DNA of 6,927 bases from Verrucomicrobiales bacterium (GTDB taxonomy: Bacteria > Verrucomicrobiota > Verrucomicrobiia > Limisphaerales > JAFMIX01): contig JAFMIX010000117.1 in assembly GCA_017853785.1 (NCBI GenBank), positions 1-6,927 on the forward strand, read 5' to 3'. The notes beneath the pieces are model-generated. The model searched no databases. It saw nothing but the letters and a program-made list of their open reading frames with translations, and was not told the DNA's origin. The position numbers and the translations under genes were made by a program. Shown here piece after piece: positions 1 through 6,016 of the stretch; within the stretch, counting starts at the first letter, position 1, and the number at the start of each line of letters is the position of its first letter.

Positions 1-596
1 ACCTCGGCGCCCACCAGATAGACATCTTCAACTGGTGGTTCGGCCGGTTGCCCTGTTCGGTCATGGCCAGCGGCGGCGTGGATTACTACAAGAACCACGA
101 GTGGTGCGACAACGCCATGGTCATCTACGAATATCCGCTCGAAGAACGCGTGGCGCGGGCCTTTTACCAGGTTCAGACCACCACCAGTTCCGGCGGCGGC
201 TACTTCGAGAACTTCATGGGCGATGAAGGCACCATCAAGATGTCCGAGAACCCCAGCCTCACAAAAATCTACCGCGAAGACCGTGCCAAATCCTGGGACG
301 AACTGGTGGCGAAAAATTACCTCCGCACCACCGCAGTCGCCAAGCCCGCCGGCGACGCAGACAAGGTGGACGTGCGCGAGACCGAACCGCTCCTCCAGTT
401 CGAGATTCCCGTGTCCTTCAACAAGAAAATCCACCAGCCGCACCTCGAGAACTTTTTCAATGCCATCCGCGGCACTGCCAGGCTGAACTGCCCTGGCGAC
501 GAAGCCTTCGCCAGCGAATACGTCATCCACAAAGCCAACGAATCCATCGCCACCGGAAAGAAAATCGAAATCACCCCCGCCGAAACCGAAGCCTGA
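1..596 (+). CDS. Gfo/Idh/MocA family oxidoreductase, C-terminal part (5' end outside window)
   Basis: This is a probable NAD(P)-dependent sugar or polyol dehydrogenase of the Gfo/Idh/MocA family. Its substrate cannot be read from the sequence. The reading frame is open from base 3 to the TGA at 594-596, giving 197 visible residues. It begins with LGAHQIDIFNWW; bases 1-2 (AC) fit the end of an Asp codon, which would complete the family's D-x-G-x-H-x-x-D catalytic motif, with the catalytic His at 12-14. The following SVMASGGVDYYK and DNAMVIYEYP stretches are typical of the C-terminal alpha/beta domain in planctomycete and verrucomicrobial members. The N-terminal Rossmann domain and any leader peptide lie upstream. 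The TTG at 48 and later ATGs are internal codons, not starts, because the motif-bearing frame continues to the window edge. The next gene begins 14 bases downstream on the same strand, so the two are probably co-transcribed. The family is confident; the substrate is unknown. Confidence 0.9.
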   Translation, partial: LGAHQIDIFNWWFGRLPCSVMASGGVDYYKNHEWCDNAMVIYEYPLEERVARAFYQVQTTTSSGGGYFENFMGDEGTIKMSENPSLTKIYREDRAKSWDELVAKNYLRTTAVAKPAGDADKVDVRETEPLLQFEIPVSFNKKIHQPHLENFFNAIRGTARLNCPGDEAFASEYVIHKANESIATGKKIEITPAETEA

Positions 597-610
597 AACT
601 CTATTTTATT

Positions 611-1273
611 ATGAAGCAAAAACTCACCATCGCCGCCGCCCTGCTCCTCACCCTCACCGCCGCCGTGGCCGAGGACAAGGTCGCCCTGAAGACCGAACTG
701 CCGACCCCGCTCTTTGTCGGCACGCCCGTGCCCATCAAAGGCATCCCCAACCTCGACCCCGCCCCCAGCGGCAAGCGCGCGGACTTCCTCGTCCCCGCTG
801 GTGCCGTCAATCTTGCCAAAGGCAAGAAAGTCAGCGCCAGCGACAATGAGCCCGTCATGGGCACGCTGGACTTGATCACGGATGGCGACAAGGCCGGTGA
901 CGAAGGTTCCTGGGTGGAACTCGGGCCGGGCAAGCAATGGGCGCAGATTGATCTCGAAAAAGAGTCCGAGATTTTCGCCGTGTTGGTCTGGCATTTTCAT
1001 TCCCAAGCCCGTGCCTACCTCGGCGTCGTGGTGCAGGTCTCCAACGACCCGGAGTTCAAGAAAGACGTCACCACCGTCTTCAACAACGACTATTCCAACA
1101 CCCACGGCTTCGGCGCGGGCAAGGACAACCCCTACATCGAAAGTTACCAGGGCAAACTCATTGATGCCAAAGGCGTGAAAGGCCGTTACGTCCGCCTCTA
1201 CAGCGCGGGCAACACCACCAACAAGCTCAACCACTACACCGAAGTGGAAGTGTTCGGCAAACCCGCTGCCTGA
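611..1273 (+). CDS. Secreted discoidin (F5/8 type C)-like protein
   Basis: This is a 220-residue exported protein. Residues 1-20 form a classical Sec signal peptide: MKQK, a hydrophobic core, then TAAVA before Glu21, with a likely signal peptidase I cut after Ala20. After a Pro-rich linker (about 25-65), residues 66-217 look like a galactose-binding/discoidin beta-sandwich: VNLAKGKKVSAS opening, DLITDGD, WAQIDLEKESEIFAVLVW, VVVQVSNDPEFK, then GRYVRLYSAGN and a closing HYTEVEVFG. Such domains usually bind carbohydrate or other surfaces, and no catalytic domain is present. It starts 14 bases after the oxidoreductase stop. No Shine-Dalgarno motif is visible in the AT-rich leader (601-610). The ATG is chosen because it directly precedes the signal peptide. 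A strong terminator lies 20 bases past the stop, marking the end of the transcript. A role with the oxidoreductase in sugar use is an inference from position only. Confidence 0.87.
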   Translation: MKQKLTIAAALLLTLTAAVAEDKVALKTELPTPLFVGTPVPIKGIPNLDPAPSGKRADFLVPAGAVNLAKGKKVSASDNEPVMGTLDLITDGDKAGDEGSWVELGPGKQWAQIDLEKESEIFAVLVWHFHSQARAYLGVVVQVSNDPEFKKDVTTVFNNDYSNTHGFGAGKDNPYIESYQGKLIDAKGVKGRYVRLYSAGNTTNKLNHYTEVEVFGKPAA

Positions 1274-1292
1274 ACTCCGGCTTCTGAAGTTA

Positions 1293-1326
1293 GGGAGCGC
1301 GTCCGCTTCGGGCGCGCTCCCTTTTT
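1293..1326 (+). terminator. Rho-independent terminator after the discoidin-like gene
   Basis: A perfect 9-bp stem pairs GGGAGCGCG (1293-1301) with CGCGCTCCC (1313-1321). The 11-base loop can add a further CCG/CGG pairing (1303-1305 with 1309-1311). A TTTTT run follows at 1322-1326 on the + strand. It lies 20 bases after the stop at 1273. The minus strand has no matching T-run, so it acts in one direction. Confidence 0.88.
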
Positions 1327-1401
1327 CTATTTCAGAGTCCGGGCTGATCGGTCTGGTTTGGGCCCGCCGCAGAATGGCGGCATCCTTCACCTGTTCCGCC
1401 T

Positions 1402-1474
1402 CCCGCCAAAGGCGTAACGGACGCAACGCCGTTTGGGTTAATAATATCTTTGCGCCCTTCGCAGTCTTGGCGTG
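1402..1474. repeat. Imperfect inverted repeat of the dispersed 'RKGAK'-type intergenic family
   Basis: Two 27-base arms face each other: 1402-1428 (CCCGCCAAAGGCGTAACGG...) and 1448-1474 (CTTTGCGCCCTTCGCAGTCT...). By hand, the left arm matches the reverse complement of the right arm at 17 of 27 positions without gaps. The 19-base AT-rich spacer (1429-1447) contains TTAATAATAT. Read on the minus strand, the arms spell HAKTAKGAK and LRPLRLWREA. From general knowledge, peptides of this type recur as spurious translations in many planctomycete, verrucomicrobial and cyanobacterial genomes, where they mark a dispersed intergenic repeat rather than a protein. The right arm reaches into the annotated 5' end of the following gene. 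Function is unknown; a mobile MITE-like or REP-like origin is possible. Family membership is from memory of the consensus, not from a search. Confidence 0.6.
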
Positions 1475-3031
1475 AGACTTGGTTCCGGTTACATTGCGGC
1501 AGCGTTCACCAAAAGGATTCCGATTACGACACCGTCGTCCCAAAAACTTCGCTGGTTGCTGTTCTTCGCGCTCGCCGCGCTGGCGCTGCTGGTGCGTCTG
1601 CCGCAACTCGCCCAGCGCCCCATGCATACCGATGAGGCTGTGAACGCCTACATCACCGGCCAACTCCTCGCCGGCGAGGCCTACCACTACGATAACGTGG
1701 ATCGCCACGGCCCCGCGCTTTACGCCCTGGCGGTGCCGCTGGCGTGGTTGGCAGGAGCGAAAGACCTTCCCACGCTCGATGAAACCACCTTGCGCCTCGG
1801 CCCGGTGCTGGTCGGTGCGCTGACAGTCCTGCTGTTCGCCCTGATCGTCCCGGAAACCGGGTTGGCCGCTGCGCTCATCGCGGCATTGCTGTGGGCGGTG
1901 GCCGCGCTGCCGGTGTTTTACTCCCGCTATTTCATCCACGAAACCCTGTTCAGCGCCACCACGTTTGGATTTCTGCTCGGGGGGTGGCGCTGGCTGAACA
2001 CTGCTTCGCTGGCGGGCGCCGCGCTGACCGGCCTGACTGCCGCGTTGTTGCTCGCAGGCAAGGAAACCGCCGTGCTGAGTTTCGCCGGGGCGGCGGCGGC
2101 GGTGGCGTGGTGGTGGTTTGAAAGGCGCTGGTTGCGAAATGAACACTCCGGAAATCCAGCCCCAGTTTTCATCCGTTGGAAAGCGGTCGCGCTCGCGCTT
2201 GGATTTTTTCTGGTGGCGGTGGCGCTGCTGTTCAGTTGGGGCGGCCAAAACTGGCAAGCGTTGGCCGACCTTTTCCGCGCCGGGCCGCACACGTTGAACC
2301 GTGCCGCCGGTCAGGGGCACGAAAAACCGGCAGCGTATTACCTTCAACTCATCGGCCACGGCTGGTCTGGCCGCGCGTTTCTCGTGCTGACATTATTTGG
2401 TGCGGCCAGCGTGGCGGTGGATGGTTGGCGGACATTCCGGCGCCCGCCGCGGCATCCGCTCGCGCTGCGGCTGTGTTTGGTTTATGCGCTCGCTATCGGG
2501 GTCATCTACAGCGCGATTCCCTACAAGACCCCGTGGTTGGCGCTGAACCTCTGGCTGCCGTGGTCGGTGCTGGCGGCGGTCGGCGCGGCCGCACTGTGGC
2601 GGTCCGCCCGGTTTGTGGCGGTGCGGGCGGGTTTGGTGCTCGGTGCCGCTTCTGTTTTGCTGGCTACCGGATACGACACGCGCCAGTGGGTTTTTTGCAA
2701 GCTGGACTCGGAAAAAAATCCCTACGCCTACTCGCAACCGGGCGAAGACTTGCTGCGCTTGCAGGAATTTTTCTCCGCCCCGCCGCGTCAGGATGCCCAT
2801 ATCGCCGTGATTGGCGCGGATGCGTGGCCGTTGCCGTGGTATCTGCGGCATTGCCCGCGCGTCGGCTATTGGCAACCGGGTCAGGACCCGGGCCAAGCGG
2901 ATTATTACATCACTCTCCCGGATGCGGCGGAGCAACTGCAGCCCAAGCTGCCAGGCTGGCGGCCGGACCTCTACGGCGTGCGCCCCGGCGTGTTGCTGGT
3001 CGTCTGGCTGCCGCCGGATTTCCAGCCATGA
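1472..3031 (+). CDS. GT-C fold membrane glycosyltransferase-like protein (TIGR03663 / Agl23-like)
   Basis: This is an integral membrane protein of up to 519 residues with roughly 12 hydrophobic segments (for example 28-44, 110-126, 131-149, 183-195, 237-254, 301-316, 333-349, 356-376, 384-399). It resembles GT39/PMT-type GT-C enzymes, which move sugars from polyprenyl-phosphate donors at the outer face of the membrane. The acidic pair D54-E55 in MHTDEAVNAY sits just after helix 1, where GT-C enzymes keep their catalytic acid. YSRYFIHETLF (150-160), GKETA (196-200) and IPYKTPWLALNLWLPW (349-364) are hallmarks of the TIGR03663 group, once named after archaeal Agl23. The C-terminal 100 or so residues form a soluble domain. 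The start is uncertain: the GTG at 1472 lies in the upstream repeat and has no Shine-Dalgarno, and the next plausible in-frame start is TTG at 1556, just before helix 1. The TGA overlaps the next gene's ATG (ATGA). Acceptor and donor are unknown. Confidence 0.85.
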   Translation: MRLGSGYIAAAFTKRIPITTPSSQKLRWLLFFALAALALLVRLPQLAQRPMHTDEAVNAYITGQLLAGEAYHYDNVDRHGPALYALAVPLAWLAGAKDLPTLDETTLRLGPVLVGALTVLLFALIVPETGLAAALIAALLWAVAALPVFYSRYFIHETLFSATTFGFLLGGWRWLNTASLAGAALTGLTAALLLAGKETAVLSFAGAAAAVAWWWFERRWLRNEHSGNPAPVFIRWKAVALALGFFLVAVALLFSWGGQNWQALADLFRAGPHTLNRAAGQGHEKPAAYYLQLIGHGWSGRAFLVLTLFGAASVAVDGWRTFRRPPRHPLALRLCLVYALAIGVIYSAIPYKTPWLALNLWLPWSVLAAVGAAALWRSARFVAVRAGLVLGAASVLLATGYDTRQWVFCKLDSEKNPYAYSQPGEDLLRLQEFFSAPPRQDAHIAVIGADAWPLPWYLRHCPRVGYWQPGQDPGQADYYITLPDAAEQLQPKLPGWRPDLYGVRPGVLLVVWLPPDFQP

Positions 3032-3855
3032 TCCATGTTTTCAAACATCACGCGATGGCCACGGAATTTCAGGTGCGCCTCGCCACGGATGATGCCGGAT
3101 ATGCTGCTCAAGCGGCGCACGCCGCGTTTCTGGAAACTGACCGCTTGGAAAATTACCTCAGCCGCTTCCGCCCCAACAGCGACATCGCCGCGCTCGCCGA
3201 ACTCCGGCCCGGCGAAATGTTGCGCGTCACCGAACCGGCCTTCGCCTGCCTGACCCTCGCGCGCGAAATGGAAGCCGCCACCGGCGGCGCGTTTTCGCCC
3301 ACGGCAGCCGCGCGGCGCACGCAAGCCGGTCCGCCGCGCTGGTCCCTCCTGCCGGGAAAATTTTCCATCCGCTGCGACATCGGGCGGTTGGAGTTCGACC
3401 TCGGCGCCATCGGCAAAGGCTTCGCCCTCGACCGCATGGCGGAGATTCTGCGCGAGTGGTCGTGCCCGGATTTCCTGCTCGTCGCCGGCTACAGTAGCAT
3501 CCTCGCCGGCGGCCCCCCGCCCGGCACGCCCGGGTGGTCGGTCGGTCTGGGCACCGCCCACACCGAGCCGCGTTTTGCGCTGACGCACGGTTCGATGAGC
3601 GGCTCGGGCATTGCGGTGCAGGGGCGGCATATCCTCGACCCGCGCACCGGTGCGCCTGCGGCGCAACGCAACTCCACCTGGGCACTCGCACCGACTGCCG
3701 CCGTCTCGGACGCCCTCTCGACGGCGTGCATGGTGCTTGCGGAGCCGGAGATCGAAAAAATCATGGCTGACCGGAACGACTGGTTGGTGTGGTTGCCGGC
3801 GGGCAGCGGGTGGCGGCACTTCGGCGGGCGCGCCTTGCCGGCGCGGACAACTTGA
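3028..3855 (+). CDS. apbE: ApbE-type FAD:protein FMN transferase, short form
   Basis: The likely role is to attach FMN covalently to a Thr or Ser of target flavoproteins, using FAD and Mg2+. The protein has 275 residues, shorter than the usual 320-350, and has no lipoprotein or Sec leader: it opens at once with MIHVFKHHAMATEF, matching the family's start-of-domain M-G-T motif as MAT (10-12). Further landmarks are LSRFRPNSDI, DLGAIGKGFALD (from D124; the family usually has DLGGIAKGYAVD), HILDPRTG (201-208), and SDALSTA, whose D228 and S231-T232 match the metal-site D-x-x-S-T of ApbE. The usual N-L-G-G-D/N nucleotide-site segment is replaced by VAGYSSILAGG. The ATG overlaps the preceding TGA as ATGA, so translation is probably coupled, and a start here gives the expected N-terminus. 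No target flavoprotein is encoded nearby. Without a leader it would act in the cytoplasm unless exported some other way. Confidence 0.86.
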   Translation: MIHVFKHHAMATEFQVRLATDDAGYAAQAAHAAFLETDRLENYLSRFRPNSDIAALAELRPGEMLRVTEPAFACLTLAREMEAATGGAFSPTAAARRTQAGPPRWSLLPGKFSIRCDIGRLEFDLGAIGKGFALDRMAEILREWSCPDFLLVAGYSSILAGGPPPGTPGWSVGLGTAHTEPRFALTHGSMSGSGIAVQGRHILDPRTGAPAAQRNSTWALAPTAAVSDALSTACMVLAEPEIEKIMADRNDWLVWLPAGSGWRHFGGRALPARTT

Positions 3856-3863
3856 TGCCAGGG

Positions 3864-4718
3864 TCACACCAGCGTGATCAGGCTGACTTCCGGCGGGCAA
3901 TTCAAGCGGAGGCCATGCAGGTTGCCGACGCCCCGTGTGGTGTGAATCCACCGGCCGGCCCAGGGGTTTAGTCCCTCCACGAAGCGATGGTCCCGCACCG
4001 GAGCGAACGGCGTGCCGAGCAATGGCAGTTTAAGTTGGCCGCCGTGCGTGTGGCCGCACAGCATCAAGTCCCACGCGAACTCTGCCAGCGGCTCTTTGCT
4101 GTCGGGATTGTGCGACAACACCACGGTGGTCGTTTGACCGGCTCCGTTGGCGCGGGGAAAGGCAAGCAACGGCTGGATGTCCTTGGCCCAAATATCGCCC
4201 AGCCCCACGAGCGTCAGATCCCAATCCTGCACGCGCATCCTCTTGGCGGCGTTGTGCAGCAGCTCCACGCCACTGGTCCGGAGCAACTCGCTCACGGGGG
4301 TTGTTTCGGGATAACCCCGATGTCGCCCCGCCCACATCCCGCCGTCGTGATTGCCGAGGCAGGCGAATGTCGGCGCGGCCTGCGCCAGTGGCGACAACAC
4401 CCGGGCGTATTCCGGGAACTGGTCGAACTTGTGCGTGATGAAATCGCCCGTCAGGCAGATCAGGTCGGGGTTCAGGCTCAGGCCCAGTTCGATGGCCTGC
4501 CGGATCAGGTCGAGGCTCACCACGGGCGAGGCGTGGAAGTCGGACAGGTGGAGCAGCTTCAGCGGCGTCTGTGGGTGGGACTTGGAAAGTTTGACTTCAT
4601 GCCGGCCGACTTGCAGCCAGCCCGGCTCGCCCCAGCGGGCGTAAGCGCCGCCAGCGGTCGCCAGCCCCAACGCTCCCAGAAATTTCCGGCGGGTGAAGAG
4701 TTTTGATTTTGACGGCAT
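3864..4718 (-). CDS. Calcineurin-like metallophosphoesterase with twin-arginine leader (YaeI/YkuE type)
   Basis: This is a two-metal phosphohydrolase of 284 residues with the full set of calcineurin-like motifs: LSDFH (D60, H62), TGDF (D92), GNHD (122-125), LSHNPD (H203) and CGHTHGGQ (H223, H225). The order and spacing fit YaeI/YkuE proteins. The N-terminus TRRKFLGALGLATAGGAYA carries R10-R11 in a Tat-type consensus before a hydrophobic stretch, with a possible cut after Ala27, so export across the inner membrane is likely. Bacillus YkuE is likewise Tat-exported, while the related Chlamydia LpxG cleaves UDP-2,3-diacylglucosamine in lipid A synthesis, so both functions are possible. The ATG at 4716-4718 gives the leader directly; no Shine-Dalgarno is seen. 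It follows thiH by 41 bases in the same direction, and its stop lies 8 bases from the stop of the converging apbE-like gene. Family assignment is firm; the substrate is open. Confidence 0.9.
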   Translation of the reverse strand: MPSKSKLFTRRKFLGALGLATAGGAYARWGEPGWLQVGRHEVKLSKSHPQTPLKLLHLSDFHASPVVSLDLIRQAIELGLSLNPDLICLTGDFITHKFDQFPEYARVLSPLAQAAPTFACLGNHDGGMWAGRHRGYPETTPVSELLRTSGVELLHNAAKRMRVQDWDLTLVGLGDIWAKDIQPLLAFPRANGAGQTTTVVLSHNPDSKEPLAEFAWDLMLCGHTHGGQLKLPLLGTPFAPVRDHRFVEGLNPWAGRWIHTTRGVGNLHGLRLNCPPEVSLITLV

Positions 4719-4759
4719 GAAAATCTGACAACCTTGGCGGTTGGCTGCTCAAACAATCC

Positions 4760-5959
4760 TCAAGTAGTCAGCGCCGCGTCCCAATCCTTCCACACCGGTT
4801 CGTAGCCCAGTTTGCGGAGGTGGGCGGCGACTTCCTCGGCGGAGCGTTCGTCGGCGATGTTGAACTGGCCGGTGGCGTTTGTGGCGTGGCCGGCCACAGG
4901 TTTGGCCCATTCGCTCGCGCTGGAATCCACGATGCGACCGCGCACGGTCTGGTGGATGTTCTCCTTGCCTGCGCCGGTGTAGCCGCCCGGTTCGGTGTGG
5001 CTGCCCGCGCTGATGAGCGTGATGCCCAGCGGGAAAAGTCCGTCGCGTAGCTTCGCCGGCTCGCGCGTGGAGAGTACGAGGCCGACATCCGGGAACATCA
5101 GCCGGAACGCGCAGACGAGCTGCACCAGCTCGCGGTCGGTCATGTGCGTGAGCGGCTGGAACTCGCCCGCGCAGGGCCGCATCCGCGGCAGCGAGATGGT
5201 GAGCGAAGTTTTCCAGCAGTGGCGCAGCAGGTATTCCGCGTGCGCTGCCACGCTCAAAGCCTCGAGCCGCCAATCCGCCAATCCGTAGAGCGCGCCGATG
5301 CCGATGCGGCGGAAGCCCGCCGCGTACCCGCGCTCGGGCGTTTCGAGCCGCCAATCGAAATTTGTTTTCGGCCCGGCGGTGTGGAGGTCGGTGTAGCCCG
5401 CGCGATCGTAGGTTTCCTGATACACGACGAGTCCATCCGCGCCGGCGGCGACGAGCGGACGGTATTCCTCTGTCTCCATCGGCCCGACTTCGAGCGAGAC
5501 GCTGGGGATTTCCTCGTGCAGCGCGGTGATGCATTCGGCGAGGTAGCCGTTGGAGACGAACTTGGGATGTTCGCCGGCGACGAGCAGGATATTGCGGAAG
5601 CCCTGTTCGGCCAAGGCGCGGGCTTCGCGGCGGACTTCATCCACGGAGAGGGTGACGCGCAGAATGGCGTTGTCGCGCGAGAAGCCGCAGTATTTGCAGT
5701 TGTTGATGCACTCGTTGGAGACGTAGAGCGGCGCGAAGAGGCGGATGACCTTGCCGAAACGCTGCTGCGTGAGCGCCTGCGAACGGCGCCCCATGTGCTC
5801 GAGCAACTCGCCGGCGGCGGGCGAGATGAGTTGGGCGAAATCGGCGAGGGAGAGCTGCTCCCGGGTCAGGCTTTCGCGTGCGGCTCGGAGGCCGGTGGTC
5901 CGGGAACGCTCCAGCAGCGCCGCCAAGGGCAACGCATTGAATGTGGCGACAAAACTCAC
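4760..5959 (-). CDS. thiH: 2-iminoacetate synthase ThiH (radical SAM tyrosine lyase)
   Basis: ThiH splits tyrosine into p-cresol and dehydroglycine (2-iminoacetate), which feeds thiazole formation by ThiG in thiamine synthesis. The 399-residue protein has the radical SAM cluster motif C84-x3-C88-x2-C91 in SNECINNCKYCGFSRDN, then ILLVAGEHPK (124-133), QETYDRAGY, a GPKTNFDWRLETPERG segment (196-211), LPRMRPC (257-263), LSTRE (296-300), SAGSHTEPGGY (317-327) and the typical C-terminal PVWKDW (388-393). These match the E. coli protein almost motif for motif. Between PGGY and GQFNIAD (364-370) it has about 36 residues, where E. coli ThiH, as I recall it, has only a few. The start is GTG at 5957-5959 without a clear Shine-Dalgarno; the nearby ATG is in another frame. 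No thiG, thiS or thiF is in the window. HydG and other ThiH-like lyases are less likely, given the KDW end and lack of a C-terminal cluster motif. Confidence 0.94.
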   Translation of the reverse strand: MSFVATFNALPLAALLERSRTTGLRAARESLTREQLSLADFAQLISPAAGELLEHMGRRSQALTQQRFGKVIRLFAPLYVSNECINNCKYCGFSRDNAILRVTLSVDEVRREARALAEQGFRNILLVAGEHPKFVSNGYLAECITALHEEIPSVSLEVGPMETEEYRPLVAAGADGLVVYQETYDRAGYTDLHTAGPKTNFDWRLETPERGYAAGFRRIGIGALYGLADWRLEALSVAAHAEYLLRHCWKTSLTISLPRMRPCAGEFQPLTHMTDRELVQLVCAFRLMFPDVGLVLSTREPAKLRDGLFPLGITLISAGSHTEPGGYTGAGKENIHQTVRGRIVDSSASEWAKPVAGHATNATGQFNIADERSAEEVAAHLRKLGYEPVWKDWDAALTT

Positions 5960-6016
5960 GCAAACAACTTAACAGAAGCGGTGGGGAAGTCGAGGCAGGC
6001 GCTGCCGGCGGCGACC

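Noticed and set aside
1364..1380. Short inverted repeat CCGCC/GGCGG upstream of the dispersed repeat
   Set aside because: A 5-bp GC stem is expected by chance in DNA of this composition, and nothing else supports it.
1429..1447. AT-rich TTAATAATAT as a sigma-70 -10 promoter box
   Set aside because: It is a partial -10 match only, with no convincing -35 at the right distance; it may simply be the spacer of the repeat. It is mentioned in the findings as a possibility, not annotated.
317..2359. 680-codon open frame on the minus strand
   Set aside because: It runs antisense across the end of the oxidoreductase, the whole discoidin-like gene, the terminator, the repeat and much of the GT-C gene. 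Its translation is Arg/Gly/Gln-rich low-complexity sequence with no domain, as expected for the shadow of GC-rich genes.
2176..3027. Possible long N-terminal extension of the apbE-like gene within its frame
   Set aside because: The extension overlaps the GT-C gene in another frame and translates to Arg/Ala-rich sequence without features. The ATG at 3028 gives the normal ApbE N-terminus and an ATGA junction.
4729..4743. Small hairpin between thiH and the phosphoesterase (CAACC/GGTTG)
   Set aside because: It has only a 5-bp stem and no T-run on either strand; too weak to call a terminator or regulatory site.
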